Of a DNA stretch of 47,917 nucleotides, positions 17,888 to 26,950 are shown one piece after another. The notes under the pieces are model-generated. The model saw only the letters and a list, made by a program, of their open reading frames with translations. It searched no databases and was not told the DNA's origin. The translations under genes were made by a program, and so were the position numbers. This DNA is from Strigomonas culicis (taxonomy: Eukaryota; Euglenozoa; Kinetoplastea; Trypanosomatida; Trypanosomatidae): assembly GCA_000482145.1 (NCBI GenBank), contig AUXH01000067.1:1-47917 (forward strand). The letters run 5' to 3'. Positions within the stretch are counted from its first letter, which is position 1; each line of letters starts with the position of its first letter.

Positions 17888-19896
17888 ATGAGCACCGTGG
17901 ACGAGCTGCGCGCGCTGATCGAGGCGGAGCAGCGCAGCCACCAGGCGACGATGGCCGAGCTGCACCGTGAGACGGCGGCGCTGCAGTCTGTGCTGGCAGA
18001 TCAGCAGGCCGCCTTCACGGAGCTCATCACCCGCGTGACCGAGCTGCGCGTTGCGAAAGGCGAGTTCATGGCGTCGCAGGCCGCCGGCGGCGCGAAGCTG
18101 CGGCACTTCCAGACGGGCTGCGGGCTCGCGGACGAGATCCTGATGCGGCTGCAGGCGAAGCTGCGCGAGCCCACCGGCAAGAGCGGCTCGCTGCTGGACA
18201 AGCTGGTCGCGGCTGCGAAGGAGGGCCTCACGCGGTCGGGGCGGGGGCAGCCCGTGCGGCTCGCCGCGGACGTGGCGCACACGAACATCGCGATCGCGAC
18301 GCGCCCCGACATCCGCGGGGTGCGCGCGTGGGCGAAGGAGCACTGGGCGGCGTGCCCGCGCTGCGCCGCGGCGGCGACCAAGCTGCCGCGGCAGGAGCCC
18401 TACAGCTACAGCAGCACGAGCAAAGGGCTGCGCGCCGCGCCGGACCTGCGCCGGGTCCCCGGCAAGCGCTACCGCCGCGTCGTGGTGCGGCTGCTGCAGG
18501 ACCGCAGCCTCGAGGCGCGGGGGGAGGAGACGACGATCGAGGTGGTGCGCTCCATCCTCCTATTGCGCGTGCAGTCTCCGCAGGGCCAGCCGCTGGCGGA
18601 CGCCCGCGCGACGTCGGCCACGGTGGCCGACGTCGTGAACCGCGCGGTGCGCGAGGCGCTCGCGATGACGCAGGCGCGCGTGCGCACCTCCGCGCCGTGG
18701 AACCAGGCGGCGACCGCGAACACGGAGCTCTCCGTCGCGGTGGACCTCCTACTGCACTCGATCGTGCCGGTGGTGCGCGTGAAGGCGGTCAACAACCCCT
18801 ACGCGGCGCAGGACCGCTGCTCCATCCTGCAGGTCGAGGTGCGCCTGTGCACGCCCATCCAGATCTCCGTGCTGACGCCGCTGCTGGACGTGATGCAGCG
18901 CGCGGACCACCGCGCCTACATCGCCGCGCACCTCTGGACGCCGCTCGCGCGGACGGTCGGCGGCTTCTTCGGCCACCAGGACGTGCTGCAGGACTACACG
19001 GGCGTCGCGGTCCGCTTCGTCGATGGGCTCTTCGACCTGTTTGTGCAGGCAGAGCAGCAGCGCCAGAGGACGCCGCACCCGGTCGAGGTGACGGAGAAGC
19101 TGTACGTGCTCGCGCACGCCCTCGCGCTGTCGAACACGACGGTGGAGCTCGAGCTGGCGGTGCCGAACGTGGTGGAGCAGCTGCGCAGCACCGGGGCCGC
19201 GAAGCGCTCCGGCCTGCGGCTGGCGCGCGCGCTGCTGTGCAACCTGACGGCCCCTGCGCCGCTGCAGGTGCCGCCGGCCACGGACCCGGGGGCGGTGGAC
19301 CTCTGCGTCAAGATCACGCGCGCGCCGACGGCGGTGCTGGCGCTGCTGAACAACACGTTCAGCAGCAACGAGCGGCTGCCGAGCACATCGCGCAACTCCA
19401 TCCTGGACCTCGTCGTGACGCCCAAGATCAAGATCGGCATGGCGCTGAAGCTTACTCGGAGCTCTTCATCGAGGTGTACCGCCCCTTTAGCCGACAGAGC
19501 GGCGTCGTCATCGCGGCGGAGAACGGCGTCGGCGGGAGGCCGCGCGCGCCGGCGTGCGTGCCGGTGGTGGACCTCTCTGTCGACACGGTGGCCGCGAACG
19601 AGTCGCTGAGCGCCGCGACCGCCACGTGGGTGGAGGCCCTGCGGCAGCAGGAGCAGCACGCAGAGGAGGACAGCGAGGTGGAGGTGAAGGGGAAGGCGCT
19701 CGCGGAGCAGCTGCTGCGCGACGCGGAGCAGAACACGCTCGTCGGCCGTGTGAAGAAGGAGCTCGAGGGGCTGGAGGTGAAGGTGGTCGGCGTCGCCAAC
19801 ACCCACCTGGACGTGGCGCTGCCGTTCGGTCTGTCGTTGATGGAGGCAAAGGATATGAGCCGTCCACTGTTTTATGTGCACGTGGAAAGCATGTAG
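17888..19896 (+). CDS. Hypothetical protein, reading frame broken by one base near 19,450
   Basis: From the ATG at 17888 one frame stays open and gene-like up to about 19,449 (ending TPKIKIGMALK). From there the sensible sequence continues in the next frame (AYSELFIEVYRPF and onward) to the TAG at 19896. Read straight through, the first frame turns into a Ser/Arg-rich tail and stops at 19609. The full locus spans about 669 codons. The N-terminal 60 residues are a predicted coiled coil; the rest is a mix of helices and strands with no membrane segment. The family is not recognised. The break fits loss of one G in the AAGCTT at 19448-19453. It could be an assembly error, an allele or a true pseudogene. 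No slippery heptamer is present. Confidence 0.65.
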
Positions 19897-20015
19897 AAGA
19901 TCTTGTCTTCTTCTTTTTTTTTTAGTTTTATGTGCTTTTATAGCGTGTTTGCCTTTCTACACTTTAACATAATTCTCCACTCTCCCGATCTTGTGAACTG
20001 CTAACTTGGATGCTG

Positions 20016-20038
20016 ACACACACACACACACACACACA
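20016..20038. repeat. (AC)n microsatellite
   Basis: About 11 AC units just before the GSK3 acceptor tract. Confidence 0.95.
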
Positions 20039-20054
20039 GACGTATACAGAGGTC

Positions 20055-20159
20055 ACCTTTTCTTTTCCATTCGGATTGCTACCTCATCTTTTTCCTGCTC
20101 TCCTCTCATTCCTCTTTCTTTTCTTTCCTTTTTTCTTCTTCTGTCGCATCGCGAACCAG
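20055..20159 (+). promoter_or_regulatory. Predicted SL trans-splice acceptor for GSK3
   Basis: A very long C/T tract is followed by CCAG at 20156-20159. The 5' UTR would be 56 nt. Confidence 0.65.
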
Positions 20160-20215
20160 TTAATTGAGATTTACATCCTTCAGTATTCATCCGTTGAATC
20201 CACCGAGTGCGCACG

Positions 20216-21274
20216 ATGGCCCTTAACCCCGCCGACGCCGCCGACGACGCGAGCCGCAAAGAGATGGAGAAGTACGTGGTGGAGCGCATGGCCGGCCAGG
20301 GCACCTTCGGCACGGTGCAGCTCGGGAAGGAGAAGGCGACGGACGCCCCTGTAGCAATCAAGAAGGTCATCCAGGACCCGCGCTTCCGCAACCGCGAGCT
20401 GCAGATCATGCAGGACCTTGCGACGCTGCGCCACCCGAACATTGTGCAGCTGCACGGCTTCTTCTACACCCGCGGCGAGCGCCAGCGCGCGGACATTTAC
20501 CTCAACGTCGTGATGGAGTATGTTCCCGACACGCTGCACCGCTGCTGCCGCAACTACTACCGGCGCCAGCTGGCGCCGCCGCCGCTGCTGATCAAGGTGT
20601 TCCTCTACCAGCTGATCCGCAGCATTGCCTGCCTGCACCTGAGCTCCGTCAACGTGTGCCACCGCGACATCAAGCCGCACAACGTGCTCGTGAACGAGCA
20701 GATCGGTGCGCTCAAGCTGTGCGACTTCGGCAGCGCGAAGAAGCTGTCACCGTCGGAGCCGAACGTGGCGTACATCTGCTCCCGCTACTACCGCGCGCCG
20801 GAGCTCATCTTTGGCAACCAGCACTACACTACCGCGGTCGACGTGTGGTCCGTCGGCTGCATCTTTGCCGAGATGATGTTAGGCGAACCCATCTTCCGCG
20901 GCGAGAACAGCGCCGGCCAGCTGCACGAGATAGTGAAGGTGCTCGGCCGCCCCAGCCGCGAGGAGCTGCAGAAGCTGAACCCACAGCGCGCCGACGTCAC
21001 CCTCCCCAATAGCAAAGGCATTCCCTGGCAGGAGGTCTTCCGCCGGCCGCAGTCCGCCGAGGCCTACGACCTCCTCACCGGGCTCCTGCGCTACCTGCCG
21101 GAGGACCGCACGCAGCCGCTAGAGGCGCTCTGCCACCCCTACTTCGACGAGCTGCACGACCCCAGCGCGAAGCTCCCGCAGAACGTCGCGCTGCCGGCCG
21201 ACCTGTTCAAGTTCCTCCCGGCGGAGATAGAGGCCATGACGGCGTCGCAGAAAGAAAAGCTACTCAAGAGGTAA
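20216..21274 (+). CDS. GSK3: Glycogen synthase kinase 3, short form (Ser/Thr kinase)
   Basis: 352 residues, a CMGC-family protein kinase. The kinase core is complete: Gly-rich loop AGQGTFG (26-32), VAIKK with catalytic Lys49, HRDIKPHN with Asp151, DFG with Asp170, and the GSK3 activation loop NVAYICSRYYRAPEL with Tyr186. The N- and C-terminal extensions are short, as in the trypanosomatid GSK3 short isoform (about 352-355 residues), a studied drug target. The HEIVKVLGRPSREEL segment and the CMGC insert are present. GSK3 phosphorylates primed substrates and affects growth and the cell cycle. The start is the only ATG after the acceptor; an upstream GTG in frame is not used. Confidence 0.96.
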   Translation: MALNPADAADDASRKEMEKYVVERMAGQGTFGTVQLGKEKATDAPVAIKKVIQDPRFRNRELQIMQDLATLRHPNIVQLHGFFYTRGERQRADIYLNVVMEYVPDTLHRCCRNYYRRQLAPPPLLIKVFLYQLIRSIACLHLSSVNVCHRDIKPHNVLVNEQIGALKLCDFGSAKKLSPSEPNVAYICSRYYRAPELIFGNQHYTTAVDVWSVGCIFAEMMLGEPIFRGENSAGQLHEIVKVLGRPSREELQKLNPQRADVTLPNSKGIPWQEVFRRPQSAEAYDLLTGLLRYLPEDRTQPLEALCHPYFDELHDPSAKLPQNVALPADLFKFLPAEIEAMTASQKEKLLKR

Positions 21275-21332
21275 CGCCGCCGCCGGGGAATGAGCACTGG
21301 AGGTTACGACCGTTCACCTATAAATGTATATA

Positions 21333-21362
21333 GTACATGCGTGCGATGTGTTGCGCACATGT
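21333..21362 (+). other. Stem-loop in the GSK3 3' UTR
   Basis: TACATG (21333-21338) pairs with CATGTA (21357-21362), and TGCG (21341-21344) pairs with CGCA (21353-21356), with a 2-nt bulge and an 8-nt loop. It starts 58 nt after the stop codon. Confidence 0.6.
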
Positions 21363-22337
21363 ATGCCTATAAATATATATATTTATCTGTACATTGGAAG
21401 TGGTATGCCACCTTTCCACTGTCTCCGACCTCTGTTTAAAAGTAAGAAGAAAAAACTCAAAAAGGTTTTCTTTCTTTCTCCGTTTTGCGTTTTTGTTTTG
21501 AGGACGCAAAACAAGAAAAGTCATACACACTATACCTAGCACTTGTGATAGACAGGAGGAGGAGGAGGCATGAAGCAGTACGAATACGGAAGAAGACCTC
21601 CCTGCAATCTCAAAGACTGATCATCAAGTCGCAGCAGCGACGCGGGATTAGGAAGTGTTACGGCACAGAAAACACCTTTTTTCTTTTCAGCTTTTACAAA
21701 GTTATTTCTTTTTTTTAATACTTTAATTATTTCTTCTCTTTTATATTTAATTTAAAGTAATGAGGACGGAATTCCTTGTTTACAGTGAGAGTAAGGCCCG
21801 TGGAGTATCCTTGCATGTCGTTCTCATGGAAACTACCGATGCCTAGTATGATGGTGGATCTCCTGTTCTGTTTCTTATTTGGTGGAGGCAAATACACTTA
21901 GAAAACAATAACAAAAAGGAAATGAACATTCAAAAGGAACAGAAAAGGATATTCGTATAACAAGTAGAGGCGCCGTAACCCTATACGGCATTGTTGTTTC
22001 TCCCTTTCTTCTGTTATTATGAGTCGTACCTCAGCCCTCACTTTCTCTTTTTGTTATATTGTATTGTGTTCCAGTGTGTGTGGAAGGTGTGTGCTTTACT
22101 CGGAGTAATGCGATGTTGACGGAATCTTTTTTCTTTCTACTTCTTTCCCCCTTTTCAGAGATATTAATAAAATAATAAAAAAAGACAACAAAAAAACCAA
22201 AAACATAACAATTAAAAAAAAAAACAGAACAAATAAATGAATCAATAAGAAGCAGAGTATCGAAAACAAAAACAAAAAACAAAAGTACATAAAAGAGAAA
22301 GAAATAACTTACCTTGAATCTTATATCTATATCTATC

Positions 22338-22356
22338 TATATATATATATATATAT
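22338..22356. repeat. (TA)n microsatellite
   Basis: About 9 TA units, preceded by TATC-type repeats. Confidence 0.9.
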
Positions 22357-22434
22357 TCTATGTATACCTACATAATTATAATAATCAAAAGTATTACAAT
22401 AATAATAATAAAGCACACCCATTTTTTTTAAAGA

Positions 22435-22451
22435 ATATATATATATATATA
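22435..22451. repeat. (AT)n microsatellite
   Basis: About 8 AT units. Confidence 0.9.
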
Positions 22452-22982
22452 CATATGTAAGTGAGACAATACATAAATGCGTTAGTAGCTATACAACTGT
22501 ATTAATGAACTACATGAACAGGAAAAGGCAAAAAAAAAGCATATTAATAAGTAGAAATGTTGAAAGAGAAAAAAAAAGCACTGAATGAGCAGTGTAGCTG
22601 CAATGAATCTGTTCAATCCCTGTAGTCTTTTTTTTTTCTGTCTCTCTCTTTTTATACTTGTGGGAACATGTATTCCATACAACTTTGGGATGGAGGTGCT
22701 GCTCTGTACTTCTTCATTTTCTGATGGTAGCTCTTCCGCTCATCTCTATATCTATATTGCCTGTTGATGATTATTTTAATACAACCTCTTCTCTTCCATT
22801 GATCTTCTCCCTTTGTTTACCTTTTTTTTTTACCCACCGTCGTTTCTCTTTTGAGCTCTTTCATTCTATCTGTTAACGCATTGCTTCACGGACTGAGTGG
22901 ATCGCATCGAACGGGACGTAAGCACCACCGCGAATTCGATACAAGCGCCACAAAGCGCTTTCTTCACTACTAGTGTCACATA

Positions 22983-23012
22983 TTGTTTCATTTTCTTTTT
23001 CCCTCTGGACAG
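22983..23012 (+). promoter_or_regulatory. Predicted SL trans-splice acceptor for the RING gene
   Basis: A T/C tract ends in GGACAG; AG at 23011-23012 lies 15 nt before the ATG. Confidence 0.65.
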
Positions 23013-23027
23013 TAATCCTATGCGTCC

Positions 23028-23666
23028 ATGTCCAACACAGGTTCCATTCCGTTGAACATGCTCGTGGGTGAGACGCCGGCCCCCTCTCCCTTGCACCGGC
23101 ACGTCCCCGACCCGCGCGCGCGGCGGCGCCGCAAATCCGGGAGCGCCGCGGGCCGCCTGCTGCGCGCCCTCGTCACTGGCTTCGTGTCCTACATCAGCGG
23201 CGCGCACCTCTCGTCGTCCACCGTGGTCAACCGCTACGCGCACGTGCCCTCGCACCAGCGCCGCACCGGCCCGGAGCTGGCGCACAGCCCGCGCGCGGCG
23301 TCGCCCACGGCGGTGGCGGCGCGGGAGGCTGCGGCCGGCGGCCTCCCGCGGCGCGAGCTGGAGCCCCAACTGCGACCCGTCCGTTTCCACGCGCGGCGCG
23401 GCAGCCGCAGCCCCACGCTGTCGGACGTGCGGCCCGGGAAGCGCGCGCCGGCGAGCGCGGAGGCGCTCCCCTTTCCCACGATGGCAGGGTGCATGGTGTG
23501 CCTCAGCACCTTCCGTGACCGCGAGGCCGTGACCGCGCTGCCCTGCGGCCACCTCTACCACACCGACTGCATCGTGCCGTGGCTGTCCCGCAAGGCGACG
23601 TGCCCCTGCTGCCGCGCGGCGCTAGCGCCACCGCGCCCGATGGCGGGGGAGGCGGGGGCCGCGTAG
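23028..23666 (+). CDS. RING-H2 finger protein, probable E3 ubiquitin ligase
   Basis: 212 residues. The C-terminal RING-H2 domain (about 156-200) reads C-x2-C-x14-C-x1-H-x2-H-x2-C-x10-C-x2-C, with LPCGHLYHTDCIVPWL as its core, so all eight zinc ligands are present in C3H2C3 order. RING-H2 domains recruit E2 enzymes for ubiquitin transfer. The N-terminal 150 residues are Arg/Ala/Ser/Pro-rich and look disordered. A short helix-forming stretch (about 42-62, LLRALVTGFVSYISG) might touch membranes but is too short and polar to call a membrane segment. Substrates cannot be inferred. The start is well placed after the acceptor. Confidence 0.85.
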   Translation: MSNTGSIPLNMLVGETPAPSPLHRHVPDPRARRRRKSGSAAGRLLRALVTGFVSYISGAHLSSSTVVNRYAHVPSHQRRTGPELAHSPRAASPTAVAAREAAAGGLPRRELEPQLRPVRFHARRGSRSPTLSDVRPGKRAPASAEALPFPTMAGCMVCLSTFRDREAVTALPCGHLYHTDCIVPWLSRKATCPCCRAALAPPRPMAGEAGAA

Positions 23667-24037
23667 GAGGCCGACGGAGACGAACGTGCCATATAGTGTG
23701 ACCGGTGGCGCACAGGATCAAATACATGTTCATTGCCGGACCATTCTTTTTTATCCGCTGATTCCACTTTTAAAGGCTTTTTTTATGCCTTTGTTGCTTT
23801 TTTTTTGTGCTACATTCTTCTTTTTGGTCTTTGTGATGTATGTTTGTGATTTGTAGGACTGCCCTTCGGTATGAACGGACTTCAGCCGAATAGCACAATC
23901 CACCATACGTGTCATTGTGTTGCGTTGTTATTCGTGTCCTTGTCTGTCCGCGCCATGCATGCCTGCTTGAATAATCCCCTCCTCCTCTCTTCTCTCCCTC
24001 TCGTTGTACAGCTCCACCTTTTCCTAGAAAGCCTGTT
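23667..24037. other. Intergenic spacer, RING gene to small protein
   Basis: T-rich 3' UTR followed by a mixed-composition stretch and a C/T acceptor tract. No gene is seen. Confidence 0.6.
23975..24011 (+). promoter_or_regulatory. Predicted SL trans-splice acceptor
   Basis: A C/T tract ends in GTACAG; AG at 24010-24011 lies 26 nt before the ATG. Confidence 0.65.
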
Positions 24038-24394
24038 ATGCTGCGCCACGCCCCCCGCAGCGCCTGCGCGGCCGCTCTAGCGGCCGCCCTCCCCCTCGGC
24101 GGGAGCTGCACCTGCCACAGCCGCCGGCACCTCTCCGTGCGCACGGAGGACTTCTTCAGCAAGGAGGGCGTGAGCCACGCCCGCCGCGTCTCGTGGGCGC
24201 CGCACACGACGGAGAAGAAGCAGGGTGCCTTTGCCAAACTGGCGCGCTCGAACTTTAACGACCCGCTGCCGGAGAGCTTCCACGGCGAGCCCTATGCGGA
24301 GGAGGAGATCGAGGCGTACCGCGCGCACCACCGTCCCGACGTGTATATCTATCGTTACAACGTCAGCGCCACACACCTCTCTCTGCGTCCGTAG
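24038..24394 (+). CDS. Small protein with mitochondrial-type N-terminus, function unknown
   Basis: 118 residues. The first 35 are Ala/Arg/Leu-rich with no acidic residues and fit a mitochondrial presequence. The mature part is hydrophilic (FNDPLPESFHG, then an EEEIEAYRAHH helix) without a recognised domain, and the C-terminus ends in a short Tyr-rich strand. Size and composition resemble the many small kinetoplastid-specific subunits of mitochondrial ribosomes or respiratory complexes, but no specific match is claimed. GC-ending codons and a clear acceptor support a real gene. Confidence 0.65.
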   Translation: MLRHAPRSACAAALAAALPLGGSCTCHSRRHLSVRTEDFFSKEGVSHARRVSWAPHTTEKKQGAFAKLARSNFNDPLPESFHGEPYAEEEIEAYRAHHRPDVYIYRYNVSATHLSLRP

Positions 24395-24712
24395 TGTGCC
24401 CCCCTCCCCCTCCTCCCTTCCAGGTGCGTTTACAGAGCGGCGAGTGCAGTACCATGACGTGCACAAGATGTTTCTTTTGTTGGTAGTGTTGTTGTTATTG
24501 TTCTTCTTCTTCTTATCTTTCATGGAGTGTAAAGCCCAAGACACCCGTCGGATGCGCTGTCTCTTCCTTAGCGCTATTGCAGTTTCATTGTCTCCTTTGT
24601 CTCTTGTTACTACACATATTCTAATTCTTCTCTCTTTTGCACTTTCTTATGTAGTCAGATACCTTTTTTCTTTCTCTTCTAAGTGTTTTTTTTTTTTTCT
24701 GTGTCGTATTGT
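24395..24712. other. Intergenic spacer between two small mitochondrial-type genes
   Basis: Pyrimidine-rich throughout. The last AG before the next ATG is at 24682-24683. No gene is seen. Confidence 0.6.
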
Positions 24713-25381
24713 ATGTTTAGCAAGCGATTCCTTGTAGCTGGCCCGCGCGCCGCCCGCGCGGTACTCAGCGGCTCCTCACTCTGCGTGAGCCGGCGGGCAC
24801 ACACGGACGGCGCCGCGCCTCCCACGGCGGGCACAGGAGAGGGTGCGCGGCAGCGAGTAGACAACAAGGAGTGGCTCTTCTCCTACGCGGACCGCGCCGT
24901 GATGGCCGGCCGCCACACCGCCAAGGCGGCGGACTACTTCAAGAGCATCGTGGACGACCAGGAGGAGTTTGCTGAGGCCGTGGCGGAGGCGCGGCGGCTG
25001 ACGGACGGCCAGGACCCGGAGCGCTTCACGCCGTACCAGCAGGGGCAGTTCGCCGACCGGCTCTCCGTATTCATGAGCCGGCGGGCGAGCGCGCGGCTGC
25101 TGCGCGTCCACGGGGAAGAGTCCAGCACGCGGCGCCACACGCAGGACGGCAGCCCCACCGGCGAGAACTACTGGTACGAGGCCGGGAACGTGCTCGCGTC
25201 GCCGGGCGTCCCGACGTACGTGAAGGATGAGATCCTGGCGGACATGCGGCACGAGCGGGAGAAGAGCAGCCCCGCGTTCGACGTGCCCAAGGAGGAGCAG
25301 CAGCTGGAGAGGGACGATGCCGCCTACGCGGAGCATGTGCGGAAGGCGAAGCAGCATCTCTTTCGTGGGTCCGATTTGTAA
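24713..25381 (+). CDS. Protein with mitochondrial-type N-terminus, function unknown
   Basis: 222 residues. Residues 1-33 are basic and Ala/Ser-rich, typical of a mitochondrial presequence. The rest is hydrophilic and mostly helical, with conserved-looking segments (KEWLFSYADRAVMAGRH, FTPYQQGQFADRLSVFMSRR, ENYWYEAGNVLASPGVP) and a charged helical tail. No domain is recognised and no membrane segment is present. It lies directly after another small presequence-type gene, so the two may both serve organellar complexes, which is inference. The chosen ATG is the first after the last upstream AG. The strong T tract just before it is followed by no AG until codon 3, so the real 5' end needs RNA data. 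Confidence 0.7.
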   Translation: MFSKRFLVAGPRAARAVLSGSSLCVSRRAHTDGAAPPTAGTGEGARQRVDNKEWLFSYADRAVMAGRHTAKAADYFKSIVDDQEEFAEAVAEARRLTDGQDPERFTPYQQGQFADRLSVFMSRRASARLLRVHGEESSTRRHTQDGSPTGENYWYEAGNVLASPGVPTYVKDEILADMRHEREKSSPAFDVPKEEQQLERDDAAYAEHVRKAKQHLFRGSDL

Positions 25382-25548
25382 CTTGTAAAGTCCCCTTTTT
25401 GTTGACGTAGTTGTCGTGGACCGCTGTGGCGCGCATCCGCTTCGTTGGGCAGCGTGCCATCCCATGTACCTTTCCTTTTCGCTCTTCGTCGGCCTGCCGT
25501 TTCGGTTTATGGTTCTACCAACAAGGCCCACACCTACCCTACGAGGCG

Positions 25549-25630
25549 CCATCATCTCCCTCCCTCCCTCCCCTCTATCTCTTTCTGTTGCTTTCCCTTT
25601 TCTTCCGGCACACGTCTCCTCCATCTGTAG
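25549..25630 (+). promoter_or_regulatory. Predicted SL trans-splice acceptor abutting the start codon
   Basis: An 80-nt C/T tract without AG ends in CTGTAG at 25625-25630. The ATG is at 25633, so the 5' UTR would be 2 nt. Confidence 0.6.
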
Positions 25631-25632
25631 CG

Positions 25633-26520
25633 ATGCTCTCCTTCTGTTGCCGAGTCATCCGGTACCTAGTCAGTCCGTACAGCTGCGGCGCGTTTGCCCT
25701 GTTCGTGCTCTACGCGGCGTGCATCCTGCACGTGGCGCACCAGGGCGGGCTGGAGGGGGCGGCGACCTTCCGACCGGTGCCGGTTCCGCCGCCCGCCAGC
25801 GTGCCGCGGCTCGCGAGCTGCGCGCGCGGGCGGTGCGCGGCGACGCTGCACTGGGTGGCCGTCCCGTGGCCGGCCGGCGACGCGCCGCCCGCCACGGACT
25901 GGGTGGCGGCGGGCGCGGACGTCGTGTTTGTGACGGTGCGCGGCGCCCCGAGCGCGCACCACGAGGCGGCGTGGCTGCGCGGCGCCGCGGCCCGCTGCGA
26001 GGCGCTGGGCACCGTGCTGGTGCCGGTGGGCGCGCTGTCCGACGGGGAGCTGGCGGCGGACGGCGTCACCTTCCACGCGCCGGCGCCGCTCGAGGGGCAG
26101 CTGCAGGTCGCCTACGTGCACGACGTGCGGCGCGCGCTCCGCCGCCGCGCGCCGCGGGAGACGCGCGCGCGGCTGTTGCTGCTGGTGCTGGACCCGCGGG
26201 CCCCGCTCGGCGAGGACGCGGACGGCGGGCGCACCACGTGGGACTACCTGCAGGACGCGGACCTCAACGGCACGGCGGAGGCGCGCGCCGTGGCGACGTG
26301 GACGCGCGCGCTGCTGCGGCTGTACGGCGGTGCGACGAGTGCGCTGGTGACGATGGACTGCGGTGCCGCGCCCACCGCATCCATACGCTCCTACGGCGGC
26401 ACGTTGCCGCCCGCCGAGGGGGAGCCGGCCAGCGCGACCATGCCGCTCACGGCCTTCTGCGTCGGTACAGAAGCGGTGCTGGAGCTGTTGCTTGACCCTG
26501 TCAGCTTTCTGCTGACCTAA
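25633..26520 (+). CDS. Single-pass membrane-anchored protein, function unknown
   Basis: 295 residues. One hydrophobic segment at about 15-38 follows a short basic N-terminus, giving a type II signal-anchor layout with a large lumenal or extracellular domain. That domain is Ala/Gly/Arg-rich and carries a repeated alpha/beta pattern (WVAAGADVVFVTVRG, RLLLLVLDPRAPLGEDADGG, ATSALVTMDCG), somewhat like a Rossmann-type enzyme such as a glycosyltransferase. The acidic EDAD could be a metal site. No family is recognised, and the enzyme idea is only a resemblance. Two N-glycosylation-type Asn-x-Thr/Ser sites at most are present. The frame extends far upstream without an ATG, so the start is set by the acceptor. 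Confidence 0.65.
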   Translation: MLSFCCRVIRYLVSPYSCGAFALFVLYAACILHVAHQGGLEGAATFRPVPVPPPASVPRLASCARGRCAATLHWVAVPWPAGDAPPATDWVAAGADVVFVTVRGAPSAHHEAAWLRGAAARCEALGTVLVPVGALSDGELAADGVTFHAPAPLEGQLQVAYVHDVRRALRRRAPRETRARLLLLVLDPRAPLGEDADGGRTTWDYLQDADLNGTAEARAVATWTRALLRLYGGATSALVTMDCGAAPTASIRSYGGTLPPAEGEPASATMPLTAFCVGTEAVLELLLDPVSFLLT

Positions 26521-26950
26521 GCTCGCACGGTGTGACGCGGTTCTCGCTACGAGGTGTGGATCAGTACCTGCTTCAACTAGGAATCATAATAAAAAAAAAG
26601 AGTTTTTTTTTTCTCTTCTACATGGTCGGTGTAACTACTTGGACGGTGCTTCTGTAATGCGCTTTTTGTGATGTCTTCGCTTGTGTTGCTACGTTCGCTC
26701 TTCCGCTCTCTCTTTTTCCCTTCTCACTTTTTTCTTTCTCGTTTTTCATCGTGATGGTGGTATTTCAACAAAGAGCTGCTTGTTCACATACTTCTCTATT
26801 ATAAGCTTAACGTAATACGAAAGACAACAGAGAAACAGCGACATACCACCTCTTCCTTTTCTGTCTTTTGTTTTATATCGGATCTTTTATATACTCTCTC
26901 TCTCTCTCTTTTTTTTTTCTTCTTCCTGCAATTACTCTTTCTCTCTCGTG
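26521..26950. other. Intergenic spacer upstream of the LRR gene
   Basis: AT-rich, then a long CT/T tract (26883-26948). The last AG before the ATG is at 26837-26838. No gene is seen. Confidence 0.6.

Larger units (their letters stand above)
19897..20215. other. Intergenic spacer with CA repeat, upstream of GSK3
   Basis: T-rich 3' UTR, a CA microsatellite, then a 100-nt C/T tract and an AG at 20158-20159. No gene is seen. Confidence 0.6.
21275..23027. other. Gene-poor AT-rich gap
   Basis: 1.75 kb without a convincing gene. It holds the GSK3 3' UTR with a stem-loop at 21333-21362, A-rich and T-rich stretches, two TA microsatellites, and a pyrimidine-rich end with the RING gene acceptor. A moderately GC-balanced patch at about 21750-21880 has no long open frame. 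Confidence 0.6.

Noticed and set aside
19440..19470. Programmed ribosomal frameshift as the explanation for the broken gene
   Set aside because: No slippery heptamer and no obvious downstream pseudoknot; simple base loss explains it better.
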